A DNA stretch of 64,000 nt, from assembly GCA_018389105.1 (NCBI GenBank), contig JACATO010000606.1, forward strand, positions 1 to 64,000, read 5' to 3'. Shown here one piece after another: positions 39,401-46,480 of the stretch. The notes beneath the pieces are model-generated. The model searched no databases. It had not been told where the DNA came from and was given only the letters and a program-made list of their open reading frames with translations. The position numbers and the translations under genes were made by a program. Source of the DNA: Nautilus pompilius (lineage: Eukaryota; Mollusca; Cephalopoda; Nautilida; Nautilidae). Within the stretch, counting starts at the first letter, position 1. The number at the start of each line of letters is the position of its first letter.

Positions 39401-40724
39401 TCTGTATACAGTGGTTGCGTTTTATCAAACACTTTAACAGAAGGTTGTGCTTGTATTTTCAGGACACGGAAACTGCACAGCCTTCGAAGTTTGCACCTGC
39501 AATGATGGTTGGTCTGGAGATGCATGTGATGCAGCCAGTTGTTTGATTGTTGATGAGTGTTCATCTCAGGGTCAATGCATAGCCCCTAACAGGTGTCAGT
39601 GTTACGATGGTTTCCAAGGAGTGTCGTGTAATGAAACATTGGGATCAAACAGGTATCCACCAGTCTTTAACCAGAGCTCGTATGAGGCCAACATCACAGA
39701 AATCACTAAACCCAATACTGTTTTGCTACAGGTGCATGCAACAGACGGCGACACAGGAATGAATGGTAAAGTAAGGTATTCTTATGAATTGTCCAGGCTT
39801 AACTTTGATGCTACTAAATACTTGGTTATTGACGGTGATTCTGGTGTGGTTGTTCTGACTGCAAGTATGTCAAGGAACTTGGTTCCTGCAGGCCATATTT
39901 CACTATCAGTCATTGCCTCTGACCAGGGTGTGCCAGCACTAACAGCCAAAGCTTCATTTGTTGTGAACATTGAAGACATTAATGACCACTGTCCAGAGTT
40001 CAGATTTCCAGCTTCCAGCTCTGTACATTACATAAATAGTTCAGCTCCAGCAAACACAACTGTGCTGACTGTGTCTGCTTCAGATGATGATTTTGGGCTG
40101 AATGGAGAAGTCACCTACAACATAAAAGAACCTCATCTATGGCAAATATTCTTTATTGGATCTTCTGGGAACATTACTATTAGGATATCTCCCATACCTG
40201 TGAAGAATTATATTATGACAGTAACTGCTACTGACCTTGGGGTGCCAGCATGCACCAAGGAAGAGGTGTTTTCTATTCTTGTGCTTCCTTCAGATGTTAA
40301 ACCATTTACTACTGCAGTTCCTCCAACCAGCACCAAAGCTTTTTCCACAGCATCACCACCTCCAGTCTCCTCTTCTATCGAGTCTACAACTTCAACTACC
40401 ACTACGCAGACAACGTCCAGAACTTCATCTTATTTAGTGTCTTTCAGATCCTCATCAGATTCTTCAGCTAAATCCTCATCAGATTCTTCAACTAAATCCT
40501 CACCCATATTTCCATCAACATCACCACACCCCGTTGATTCTGTTACTAAGTCTGCAGTAACTAAACACTCTGATCTTCCCATGATCATCGGCATTGTTCT
40601 TGGAGTCACACTGTTTATAACAATAATATCGATCATTGTTCTATGGTGTCGTCTGCGAAGTCTGCAGCAGACGTTAAACAACTATAAAAAGATGGAATCT
40701 GTTTCTATGGACACTATAAGCTAA
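3290..40724 (+). CDS. Large multi-domain membrane adhesion protein (MAM/PbH1/C-lectin/EGF/PSI/vWD/cadherin), 21 exons, 5' partial
   Basis: Spliced model: 3290-3442, 5346-5561, 8290-9132, 14871-16768, 18842-19039, 19653-19745, 20190-20291, 22743-22911, 24158-24331, 25315-25416, 27751-27817, 28689-28821, 29168-29654, 30143-30404, 31264-31408, 32861-33055, 33506-33669, 33959-34072, 36374-37074, 39207-39376, 39463-40724. Domains in order are MAM, right-handed beta-helix, C-type-lectin-like, EGF, PSI, an unknown repeat region, Cys-rich modules, vWD with GDPH, EGF x10, cadherin x2, a mucin-like stalk, a membrane helix and a 24-residue tail. Phases agree at almost every junction; three single-base breaks remain (see findings). 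It should be a cell-surface protein with a very long ectodomain, acting in adhesion or at junctions. The PbH1 plus lectin pairing suggests kinship with bark beetle/Anakonda of tricellular junctions (inference). The signal peptide and start lie upstream and are not seen. Confidence 0.85.
4837..5249. mobile_element. hAT-type MITE, 413 bp
   Basis: The ends are imperfect inverted repeats, CAGGGGGTAGCTA on the left and the complement of CAGGGGCGTAGCTAGC on the right. A perfect 8-bp direct repeat GCTTAATC (4829-4836 and 5250-5257) flanks the element. CAGGGGCGTAG-type termini and 8-bp target duplications are hAT hallmarks. There is no transposase, so it is non-autonomous. It lies in the intron between the two MAM exons. 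Confidence 0.9.
5346..5561 (+). CDS. Exon: MAM domain, C-terminal part
   Basis: Contains RLSLFVRM, ERIWSS, WQFVKVSL, FSLLFNT and SIGLDDIKFIPC. These are the last strands of a MAM domain, including the diagnostic DDI...C. Acceptor TTTTTTTCAG, donor CAAG|GTGAAG, phase 1 to 1. Reading through the donor meets a stop at 5636. Confidence 0.9.
5562..6740. other. Intron, nothing recognised
   Basis: Holds a short (CA)n microsatellite at about 5870-5886. Otherwise it is unremarkable AT-rich sequence. Confidence 0.5.
6745..7200 (+). repeat. tRNA-SINE-like repeat, copy 1
   Basis: Carries GAGTTCAAATCCTGG near 6869, which resembles a pol III B-box. Its reverse complement shares blocks with the copies near 19245, 32600, 41480 and 59275 (CTGGTGAAGAGTGAGAAG, AAACCATGCCAG, CAAACTGAGTTGG). 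Its 3' half matches the copy at 30585 (TTGGCTTGCACTTTGACC versus CTGGCTTGCATCTTGATC). Confidence 0.65.
7201..8289. other. Intron, nothing recognised
   Basis: AT-rich. It ends with TCTTCCAG, the splice acceptor for the beta-helix exon. Confidence 0.5.
8290..9132 (+). CDS. Exon: parallel beta-helix (PbH1) domain
   Basis: A single 843-nt exon encodes about 281 residues of short repeating strands with the PbH1 rhythm: V.I..T....GHGIKI, then VSIVQNSIQYSRNGGAIYV, SRIEGNDI and LVMDGNILFNNSG. It closes with SLNATGNWWGTG and YVPFL. A GNWWG turn followed by a P(Y/F)L strand is typical of right-handed beta-helix proteins, including the bark beetle/Anakonda family. Phase 1 in and 1 out match both neighbours. 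The Met at 8277 is intronic and is not a start. Confidence 0.85.
9133..11061. other. Intron, nothing firmly recognised
   Basis: A T tract at about 9718-9737 is followed by about 800 bp of T- and C-rich sequence. This could be the antisense of an old A-rich retroelement, but I could not find a convincing reverse transcriptase motif on either strand. Confidence 0.35.
11062..12249 (-). mobile_element. Degenerate MULE (Mutator-like) element
   Basis: The minus strand has an open segment at 11655-12035, preceded in frame by HPVFYALL. It reads LPSKQRNTYERLFQLI, then ALAFVPIADLDEV, as in animal MULE transposases. A second fragment (11414-11650, YPKVWK...YEQLVAG..QPQKSKK) matches the downstream part. 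The ends are imperfect inverted repeats: 11062 begins GGACTATTCACCATGG, and the complement of 12249 leftwards begins GGGACTATTTGCCACAA. Stops and frame changes show it is dead. Confidence 0.7.
12760..13835 (+). mobile_element. Degenerate hAT transposase (P52rIPK/ZMYM-like)
   Basis: Several plus-strand frames line up with a hAT transposase. Near 12780 is a degraded DTRW-A segment followed by FLSDNFEHIFDQLS. At 13050-13320 is VGGSIVEEYFHQTLFTPYLD. Near 13560-13680 is the dimerisation region with RVKTWLRSTMANDRL (after frame changes) and MLSVHREKV. At least three frameshifts and several stops make it a relic. I could not identify its ends. Confidence 0.65.
13836..14870. other. Intron, nothing recognised
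   Basis: AT-rich. It ends in TTTTCCTCAAATACAG, the acceptor for the lectin exon. Open frames at 14061 and 14428 have no domain. Confidence 0.5.
14871..16768 (+). CDS. Exon: C-type-lectin-like, EGF, PSI and unknown repeat region
   Basis: An 1,898-nt exon, phase 1 to 0, encoding about 633 residues. Residues 1-115 are a C-type-lectin-like fold (SCPLGWIRKESKCYLYQGG to YPFICQK) without EPN/QPD or WND calcium motifs. EGF-like modules follow (ENGCYQNGLC..SCLCNKGWEKKDC; YCSGHGQC..YCNCKPGWMGQSC), then a PSI-type module (CQSC...GCGWCDISKQCLPG) and a Cys-rich linker. About 340 residues of unrecognised beta-rich sequence follow. The exon ends just after a basic IRKKRD site. Donor GGA|GTAAGT. A shorter start at 14978 would cut the lectin domain and is not used. 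Confidence 0.9.
16769..18841. other. Intron, nothing recognised
   Basis: AT-rich and without repeats I can name. It ends with a T-rich acceptor TTTTTTAAG. Confidence 0.5.
18842..19039 (+). CDS. Exon: unknown beta-rich segment
   Basis: 198 nt, phase 0 to 0, 66 codons, starting SASVSISAGYTIGMTLSLD and ending at KQS|GTGAGT. Alternating hydrophobic and polar residues suggest a beta sandwich. Family not recognised. Confidence 0.75.
19245..19556 (-). repeat. tRNA-SINE-like repeat, copy 2
   Basis: Shares the AGAACCCTTCATTCTTAG, AAACCATGGCAGAGA and GCCAAACCAAGTTTGTTCCC blocks with the family. It lies in the opposite orientation to the copy at 6745. The left boundary is uncertain. Confidence 0.5.
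19653..19745 (+). CDS. Small exon: beta-rich segment continued
   Basis: 93 nt, 31 codons, phase 0 to 0. It follows TTTTATTAACAG and ends at CTCAAA|GTGCGT. It reads SGRIFVIFVSLIPIPGRR then FFHLEARFQTKLK. The phase fits both neighbours. The donor is non-optimal. Confidence 0.6.
20190..20291 (+). CDS. Small exon: beta-rich segment continued
   Basis: 102 nt, 34 codons, phase 0 to 0. It starts GKGSITGNLFSMSSRF and ends QKSPK before a strong GTAAGC donor. The acceptor (T-rich, ATTAAAG) is weak. Phases agree on both sides, and the sequence character continues the flanking exons. Confidence 0.5.
20480..20890 (+). mobile_element. Possible non-LTR retrotransposon 3' fragment
   Basis: A plus-strand frame contains VMLRWAGHIS followed by a basic GWKRK stretch near 20720-20825. 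It resembles the LRW.GH....D.R......G.R..GR....W tail common after LINE reverse transcriptases. It is short and degraded. No polymerase motif is seen. Confidence 0.35.
20891..22742. other. Intron, nothing firmly recognised
   Basis: Contains a (CT)n microsatellite at about 22409-22432 and a C run at about 21265. No coding exon is supported before the acceptor TTGTTCACAG. Confidence 0.5.
22743..22911 (+). CDS. Exon: beta-rich segment continued
   Basis: 169 nt, phase 0 to 1. Begins VTGSKTSYPSYKFEGEAF and ends KIKHEF before GTGAGT. It belongs to the same unrecognised region as the preceding small exons. Confidence 0.8.
22912..24157. other. Intron, nothing recognised
   Basis: AT-rich. Ends with TTTTTTGTAG. 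No repeat or exon is supported. Confidence 0.5.
24158..24331 (+). CDS. Exon: unknown, Cys-containing
   Basis: 174 nt, phase 1 to 1. Starts EKCAKMKEAKFCHKLEIETA and contains FEISFRFPGSAGITGKICDV. Donor T|GTAAGT. Four cysteines suggest an extracellular disulfide-bonded module. Confidence 0.8.
24416..24437. repeat. (GA)n microsatellite
   Basis: Perfect GA dinucleotide run. Confidence 0.9.
25315..25416 (+). CDS. Exon: short amphipathic segment
   Basis: 102 nt, phase 1 to 1. Reads SVEAKLDALELAISALFGIW then SSDTQSPFWGGHLK. The first half is probably helical. Acceptor TTTTAATTTCAG, donor A|GTAAGT. Confidence 0.75.
25417..27750. other. Intron, nothing recognised
   Basis: Long AT-rich intron. Several short open frames (for example 26059-26253 minus) lack domains. 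Confidence 0.45.
27751..27817 (+). CDS. Small exon: start of Cys-rich modules
   Basis: 67 nt following CGACTCCAG. It reads KYGCTSQSGCFCTKCCCCPR, then DE. The Cys spacing matches the next exons. The flanking exons end in phase 1 and begin in phase 2, so an exon of length 1 mod 3 is required between them. 67 nt with a GA|GTGTGA donor satisfies this. A stronger-looking donor two bases on would create a stop. Confidence 0.55.
28689..28821 (+). CDS. Exon: Cys-rich module
   Basis: 133 nt, phase 2 to 0. Contains NCLSNFAPCCSCPDGKPGK and ECLCQCFCDPP. Acceptor GTGTTTCAG, donor AAG|GTAAGG. Confidence 0.8.
29168..29654 (+). CDS. Exon: C-x-C-x-C-DG repeats and EGF-like module
   Basis: 487 nt, phase 0 to 1. 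Repeating units CPCTCADG...DGTCKC, CDCTCEDG...DGTCIC and CECVC are followed by Cys pairs, then an EGF-like stretch (CSLCSGNGVC...CNCHRQWQG). Nearly every fourth residue is Cys. Acceptor TTAATTCTAG. Confidence 0.85.
30143..30404 (+). CDS. Exon: vWD domain, first part, with GDPH site
   Basis: 262 nt, phase 1 to 2. Reads CCERRRPRRAFGDPHLETLD then GVEFDYFGIGQFWDC. GDPH...DG...F.G.G.F..C is the vWD opening as in MUC4 and mesh-type proteins. A polybasic RRRPRR lies immediately upstream. The Asp-Pro of GDPH is encoded at 30184-30189. Confidence 0.9.
30585..30785 (+). repeat. tRNA-SINE-like repeat, copy 3
   Basis: Matches the 3' half of the copy at 6745 in the same orientation (CTGGCTTGCATCTTGATC, then a ...TTCTCTTCTAGCT... 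block). Confidence 0.5.
31264..31408 (+). CDS. Exon: vWD domain, second part, with a frame break
   Basis: After CTTCCAG the frame required by the previous exon gives RIDGHQQRT and then a stop at 31288. From 31291 a different frame is open to the donor: SKPWQKTFSNGSVLLNVQPS, ending FEFKN|GTAATT. Both pieces look like vWD sequence. One missing base would join them. Alternatively a weak acceptor (ACATAAG, exon from 31293) restores phase without an indel but drops RIDG. Confidence 0.65.
31409..32599. other. Intron, nothing recognised
   Basis: AT-rich, without supported exons or named repeats. Confidence 0.5.
32600..32845 (-). repeat. tRNA-SINE-like repeat, copy 4, next to a vWD exon
   Basis: Contains GAGCTGGTGAAAAAGAGTGA, GAAACCATGCCAGGGATTAG and a GGAATCAAATTCTG block, the complement of a degraded B-box. 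It ends about 15 bp before the acceptor of the exon at 32861. Confidence 0.65.
32861..33055 (+). CDS. Exon: vWD domain, C-terminal part
   Basis: 195 nt, phase 1 to 1. Contains FINVLFGPTASFRHNTSGLC then GLMDDDTSNDLMGPNGT. This matches the vWD signature of f.N.T.GLCG..d.d..nDl..p.G. Acceptor TTTCCTTCCAG, donor GCAT|GTGAGT. Confidence 0.9.
33506..33669 (+). CDS. Exon: post-vWD segment (MUC4/mesh-like)
   Basis: Open frame EDWTASQNRAGLYGSWSW, then YYDPTYTPVYSL, ending IIE|GTAAGA. It resembles the W...sl..y....t..f.dp.f.Pv segment that follows vWD in MUC4-type proteins. The best acceptor (GTTTCAG) gives incoming phase 2, whereas the previous exon ends in phase 1. An alternative acceptor at GGACAG (exon from 33522) fits phase 1 but loses EDWTA. 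Confidence 0.75.
33959..34072 (+). CDS. Exon: post-vWD Cys segment
   Basis: 114 nt, phase 1 to 1. Reads ATRVCVGQGVSGNLLDGCIY then DVVITNDTLMAEQETLKV. It matches the C....C.yD...T....vA..T tail of MUC4-like vWD regions. Acceptor TTACAG, donor G|GTAAGA. Confidence 0.85.
34160..34390 (-). repeat. Possible tRNA-SINE-like repeat, copy 5
   Basis: Shares ACCTATTAGAACTCTTCATC and GCAGCTGGCTAGTG with the family. The rest is diverged. Confidence 0.4.
34391..36373. other. Intron, nothing firmly recognised
   Basis: At 35379 GAGGGTGAGTCAGAAAGT resembles a mariner-type terminus. No partner end or transposase motif was found, so no element is called. Confidence 0.4.
36374..37074 (+). CDS. Exon: six and a half EGF repeats, with an A7 frameshift
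   Basis: 701 nt encoding tandem EGF modules of about 33 residues (pattern C....C.G.G.C....C.C..GW.G..C), for example CSGNGLCVGADVCKCHTGWK. The seventh module loses frame after NAFLNGTK at a run of seven A (37051-37057). Reading one base shifted gives STKC and then, across the GTAAAC donor, RCFLGFTGEEC in the next exon. That is exactly the missing Cys spacing, and it gives the phase 2 the next exon needs. Confidence 0.9.
37591..39066 (-). mobile_element. Tc1/mariner element with IR/DR-type ends, inactive
   Basis: A complete 1,476-bp element bounded by TA on both sides (37589-37590 and 39067-39068). The left end is CAGCGGTGGGTGAAAGTC. The complement of the right end is CAGCAGTGTGCAAAAGTC. A second copy of the terminal motif sits about 200 bp inside on the left (GTGTGCAAAAGTGTTGC at 37790) and a diverged one on the right (near 38860). 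That is the IR/DR arrangement. It lies in the intron between two EGF exons. Confidence 0.9.
37875..38753 (-). pseudogene. Tc1-like transposase pseudogene
   Basis: Starts MPRARYLTLEQRATIVRMQK at 38753. It continues through ISHTLKHWKADGSLISKHRA and, after frame changes and stops, YQQDNAPIHIARNVKAL and LDLNPIVNIWHSIK, ending MPRRCEQIIKNFGYSTHY. The second catalytic Asp is present (QQDNAP). The third catalytic acid, normally the Glu of NPIEN.W, is Val (38064-38066). Frameshifts plus this change make it inactive. Confidence 0.85.
39207..39376 (+). CDS. Exon: EGF repeats 7 to 9
   Basis: 170 nt, phase 2 to 1. Completes one EGF, encodes a whole one (CSGHGVCVEPNVCSCEPGYS) and begins the next. Acceptor TGCTTGCCAG, donor G|GTAAGT. 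Confidence 0.9.
39463..40724 (+). CDS. Terminal coding exon: EGF, two cadherin repeats, stalk, TM, tail
   Basis: 1,262 nt, phase 1, ending TAA at 40722. Two EGF modules come first. Cadherin 1 (YPPVFNQSSYEANITE; DGDTGMNG; VIDGDSGVV; ASDQGVPA; INDHCPEF) and cadherin 2 (ASDDDFGLNGEVTY; TATDLGVPA) follow. The calcium motifs are partial: DINDH instead of D.NDN, and no closing motif in repeat 2. A Ser/Thr/Pro-rich stalk of about 90 residues follows, then the helix MIIGIVLGVTLFITIISIIV and a short tail RLRSLQQTLNNYKK...DTIS. This makes the protein type I with a minimal cytoplasmic part. Confidence 0.95.
40449..40496 (+). repeat. 24-bp tandem duplication in the stalk
   Basis: Two consecutive 24-bp units encode SSSDSSAK and SSSDSSTK, in frame. 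Confidence 0.9.
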
Positions 40725-41165
40725 ATATGTCAGCACGTTCTCGAGGAAAATGCAGTTTTCAATCAAAGCATTAGTTGCCTTTCCTTTAAATTCAATTCAC
40801 CTGTATCTCTATTAATACCTGAACTATAATAGAACAATAGAAAACTAACCCACACAAAGTAGAAAACAAGTAGAAAGTCTCAGTAGTGTAACTAATACAG
40901 CAAAAGCTCTTGTGTATCAGCTGTAGGATTTCATATATTTTGTAATACCTCACATCAAATTATCTAACTAGTAGGCCATCAGCAGTTAACTTTGTACCTT
41001 AAAATATGTAGTGTAATCAACAGGTGTATTTCAGTACCTGGTTCTTAGTAACAAGCTTTTAGTGCAACATTCATTTTTGTATTTTACCTATTTTTATTGT
41101 TTTGCATGTATTTCACAAAATGTTTTCCTTAGCTATCAGAATAAAAGCAATTTATGGGAAAAGAT
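40725..41165 (+). other. 3' UTR of the large membrane protein gene
   Basis: Non-coding sequence after the stop. A canonical AATAAA lies at 41140-41145. The exact cleavage site is not visible. Confidence 0.6.
41140..41145 (+). terminator. Polyadenylation signal AATAAA
   Basis: Perfect hexamer about 415 nt after the stop codon. A second AATAAA about 100 nt later is an alternative. Confidence 0.6.
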
Positions 41166-44100
41166 AAATTTTAGTTCATTTAATTTGCCCCTTTGAAAAC
41201 TTGTCTTGAGTAACAGTTTCTTTTTTCCCCTCAATGAATAAAACTAAAATGATACTGACCATATTTAGGCATGATAAGAAAATGGCTGTCATTCAGACTG
41301 TGGAAGGTTACATTTTTTGCTTTCTCTCTCATTTTTAAACCTTTGCTATATTTGTTGCTTTCTTGGAGGTTAGCAAATGATTAATTACAACTGTTGATCC
41401 ACAATATGAAATATTACATACAAATCACGTTGCACTGGGGCTGTCATACGCCAATGTATACAAGGGAGACAACCCTAGTGAAAGAGCATAGTGCCATAGT
41501 TGTCCACTAGGTAGCATTTCTAACTTTGACAGGGCAAACCTTACTAGAACTCTTCAGACTTTAGATGTAGCTGGTGAAAAAGACTCAGAATAAAGCAAGC
41601 ATGGGAGGTACTCCCAACTGTGCGCTTAGCAGTCCACGAGTTATCTGCCCTGGAGTTGTTTCTTGTTTTCATAAGTTCCCCTGCCCCGTCTCTCTCTCTC
41701 TACAAAGAAAGGATTTTATTACACGTTAAGAAATCTTGCTGATAAAATCCCAACTGACATGTCATGAAAGCCGTGCAATTTCTAGGTTTTGGATATTCGT
41801 TATTTTAAGTAAAAGAATCAGGAAAGAGACAAGTTTACTGAATGCAAAGAAATAAAAAATTCAAAAAGTTAGTAGACTTTATTAACCTTATAACAACCAA
41901 ACATTCAGAGGAAATGATGTTCAGACAAATGAAAACTGGCAAACAATTCCTTTGTTTTAAAAAAAAAAATAAAAAACATTACTTAACAATTTTGGGAACT
42001 GAATCCAAATTAAGTTTTTCCATAAATTACTTTTCAATAAAGTTTGTAACAGGACTTTAACCATTTTTATGCGGATCTAAAGTATCCTGCAGACTTGTAG
42101 TTTAGTTAAAGGATTGCCAAGGCACATAATACAATGTCAAACCCATGCCACTGCAAAAGCCGCTATTGAGCAGAAAAAGCAGCATTTGGAACCTGCTAAA
42201 ATGGGCATGGCTTCTAAAAATCAATGTGTAAACTTTGCTTCTACCAGTTAAACATGGAGCCACTGACTTCATTAACATTGTTCCTTAATACAGAGCAAAC
42301 ACAAACATGTTTCCATTGTTTGTTAGCAGAGAATCAGGTCAGCACTGAGCATATGTCAGTAATTGATTTCACCCTGTCTCAGTAGAGAAGCTTGCATGCC
42401 TTAGTGAATTTGAGATTTCTGCTGGCAAGATTGCCCAAACTAATAACTTTCAAACCAAATGCGATATCACAGAATGTCCATCCATCAGAGGCAACACCTG
42501 GCCACCTCTTAGTGGAGATGTGCCAATGCTTTTGACAGTAACCATACTACTGTGCACATTTCTCCTTATGATGCTGCTATTTCCAAGAAATTTTACCCAG
42601 GTGGGAAGCATCTGACATGAATGGTTAACAGACAGTTCACTGGCCTGATGGATCATAGTAGTTCAATGTAATGCCTTATATAAGGCATGGTGAATGTCTC
42701 CCAGTCCTTTGGGGTGGATGGTGATGGAGGTATCTCAAATTTACAATCAGTTGTGTAATGATTACGACTGCAGAGACGGCTTTCATTCCAACAAAGTTGG
42801 AAGTAAATTTTATTTCATTAAAAGTGCAGCTTCCCGTAAGTCCTGTCAGTCCAAGACTTGCTGCAAATATTGGCACAAAACAGGCTTGATAATGAAATTA
42901 CACTGTAAACGTGGGTTAGAATGAGAGATAGATAGATGGAACTCTAGTAGAAACATCGTTAATTGTTAAAGCAGGTGCCTTGGTTGATCCTGATAGACGA
43001 GCCAGAAATAAAGTGAAAGGGGCTATGTCGTTGTGTTTAGACCTTGTGATCAGACTGTTGAAAGCATGTGATTGAAGATAAAGAATTAGATTGGTTTTCT
43101 TATGGGAGCCATTTATCACAGTCCTAGTTGTACAGGAATCAGTAGCTTACAGATAATTTAGCATCTCATAATTTCCATCTCTAAGTGTAGCGATTGGTGT
43201 AAAACTGTCCAGTTATAAATCTGGTTCATGAGAACGTGCACTAAGCAGTTGTTTTACTGATCTGTACTGATTCCTCTGTGAGCTGCAACTTTGATGATGC
43301 GCAGCTTGGATGTATTAATGAATATGAGAGAGAGCTATGGCCACCAACAGTCCCAATGGTCCGAGTATGACAACTTCTTTGGTAGTAGTCATGTAAACTT
43401 TAGAAATGCTAGTATTCTTTTTTTTTGGTTTTTTTCCTTATTGGCTAAACCCCCTAACGTGAGGCGTCTTTCAGGCGGATTGTTTATCTTCTATACAGCT
43501 TCGAGCATCTAATCGTTTCCTACAAAAAACATCCTCTGCATAAGCAGCCCAATGCTCACAGAATCTACCCAGTCAGCCATAATTACACATTTTGCAGTCA
43601 AGGAAACGGTAAAAAGTAACTGAGAGAAGCAAAAACACATTGTTATCCACATGCTCAATGCACCAAATTATTTGTGAAAGCCTGTATTAGACTTCCTCTT
43701 AGATGTCTAAAATTTAGACTTGGGCAGATATATATTTGACTTGTTCGGTGTATTATTCTACATACTTATGCTCACCTTTAAGGAGAAAAGAATGTAAGCT
43801 AAGCATTATTTACTCATTGCTTGCATATGGGACGTGAATAAAAATGCAAAAGTATGCACAGATATTTAAAAAATCAATAATTCTTTAATTAACAATTTTT
43901 AAAAAAAAGGTGAACTTTTTGTCTAATTTTTAAAACCCTTTTTACAGCTAAACTTAATTTTAAACCATAAATTACATTGAACTGCGCTTTAAAATGCAGT
44001 ACCCATACTTGCTTAATATTGCTATTGTGAATAAAGACATTTTTCTGGGCAGTAGAGATTCTGATGATTTGGGTTGCACTAGCAGCCACATATATTTAGG

Positions 44101-45839
44101 ATTAAAGAGCTTATTTATCGTTAAGCAACCCTGTTTAAACATTTAAATTTTTTGGAGTTGATTGGTCTTCATGAGAATTAGCCTGCTGATCAAAACTTAA
44201 CATTGTCAACAAGCCTCTCTAATGTATTCTCTTATACATCACAAATAAGATTGGTCCCAGAACAGAGCTTTGCAGCAACATCTAAAATGAGCATAATTTT
44301 ATGAGAACATGGAATTTCAAATACTTTATACTAAAATCATAAATGATTGCAATTTCATTATGGTTTTCTAAAAGTTCACATTATTGAAAAATTTGGAATC
44401 TTTTTCTGGTATTTAGTGTGATCTATGCTGTCTGAAATATTTGGGTTTGGGGTTTTAAAATTTCGTTTATTACCAGTTATTTAAAAAATCTACAAGTGAA
44501 TATCTGAATAAAACAGAATTTTGAACTTCACTGTGCCTAATGTTCCCAAGACTTAAACCCGAGTCATCTTGTTTGGCAATACTGGCAAAGTTAGCTGGTA
44601 ATTTTATAAAAGCTGTTTATAAGGCAGCAACGAAAATGTAGCAGGTAAATTTTTCTTAAAAATTATCACATGAACCAATGATTTGATGAATAAAATAATA
44701 TTTGAAATGTATCCATCACTGCTAACAGCTTTTACAATGGACTTTAAATAAAGCAAGAGAGACAGACTCACTGTCTCTACTTTCTATGGCGAGCCAGCCA
44801 GCCTCTAGTGAAGATAAAACTATCTTACAGCATCATTTAGTTTCATGCAAAAAACAAAGTGAGAATTTCACACACTAAAAGAAGCAAACTACTACTTTCT
44901 CAAAACATCACTGATCAGAGAAAAGCTGAATTTTACAATCACATGGCCACTTTTCTGCACAAATTTTTGAAAAATGAATAGTAAACAACAGTTCAAGGCC
45001 TGAAATGTATTTCCCAGTGTTTACTGCTGCTGTTTTCAGTAATTTCCCACAATCCTGTGGTATCTAGATTATTCTTAGTGCAATAGCTCGCCCTTTGTTT
45101 TTTAATGCGTCTATTTGTGGCACAAGTGACCAGTAGGGCATAAGTCACCCAGACACTATTACAGTGGTGATATCTTGGCCAGGTTTTGTTTCTACATTCC
45201 TAGGAAGGCTGGTATTACATTTTTTTCCTAACTATTACTATTCTTAATTTCTGAAAGTGTAGAAGCAAAGTCCATGAAATCTTTGATAATTGCAATGATT
45301 CAGTGAGTTTTTTCTCTCTTTGTTGAAATACAGATGCTTGGTCCAAAGTCTACAGATGCAACACTGAGTTGCTGCCAAATTTGTCATCTTGTCCACAACC
45401 ATTCATGGTAAAGGTTTAGTCTGTGGTCCGAAGGTCTCACCTGAAACAAAATTTAAAAAACCTTATCAAGTCAAACTTAAAGCTGCTGTGGGACTTTATA
45501 GAAGTAATAGAATAATAGATAAATCTAAAATAACAACAATAACAGCAACAAATATTAGCCAACTGTGTCTGAAACTAAGAACAAGGTAGCATAAAATTAT
45601 TTTGTATTTTTTTAAATGCGTTTTATGTTTTAATAACATTACTATCTTATGTGATGAAGACGTGATACAGTACAGATCCTGCCATAATAATTTGGATGTC
45701 ACAGGTTTCTCTCTCATGTTTATTCTGTAGTACATACACAATAATTGCTTGCAAAGTAATTTATAGTATTTGGTAATAGCTTGTAAATGCTTAGGAATAG
45801 AATACATTATCAGGGTATCAATGGTAATTTGGTCCAGGT
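41166..45839. other. Intergenic, mostly nothing recognised
   Basis: Apart from the repeat at 41480 no gene is supported. Open frames at 42450-42656 (-) and 42694-42924 (+) have no domain or splice context. Confidence 0.45.
41480..41680 (-). repeat. tRNA-SINE-like repeat, copy 6
   Basis: Contains CTAACTTTGACAGGGCAAAC, ACTAGAACTCTTCAGACTTT and AGCTGGTGAAAAAGACTCAG, parallel to the copy at 32600. Confidence 0.6.
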
Positions 45840-46480
45840 TTTCCTTCAGTTACTGCAATGTTGAGAGGCTGATCTTGTTTGTTTGGTCCCCAGTAGTTTA
45901 TTAAGGTGCTTAATGGTGCTTATATCCAGGTTCTGAGTGGGGTGGAGGCTCAAGCAAGCAACTGCAGTCCTCATTCTAAGTGTTTCTGGATGGTTGGCAT
46001 GTAGCTCTGTCTTCCTGTGGGCTACAGTGAATAGAGATGTGGAATTCCTGACCAAATACAGGCAAGATCATAAGTTGGAGGATGCTGACATCAATCAATC
46101 TAAAAGCTGTTTTACCAAATTGGTAATGCTCGATAGTTTCAAACACCCCGACATTTCCTCTTGACCCCCTGAGCTTCCAGAGAATGCAAACTATTAAAAG
46201 ACTTTGAAGATTATGGCCAATAATCATGTTGCACCAGAAAAGCAGGCAGCCTTTATTTACATCAAAGTCCAATGGCCCCAACTAAGAAAGTCGTCCAGCA
46301 TATTTGACTATGCAGGAGCTGTTGAAGAGCAAGCCAACTCAGTGATGTTCATGGACAATATGGAGACATGTCGGCTTAGTGTCAGGACACTGGTGGGCAG
46401 TATGAAGTATTCGAGGTATATGACCTACAGAGAGTTACACTCTGACAAGATAGGGTGAAAAACTGACAGGTCTTAGATCA
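45840..46480 (-). mobile_element. Degenerate Tc1-like fragment
   Basis: The minus-strand frame at 45846-46055 contains LHPTQNLDISTIKHLNKLLG. It resembles the SPDLNPIEHLW..LG region of Tc1 transposases with several key residues lost. Boundaries are uncertain. Confidence 0.4.
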
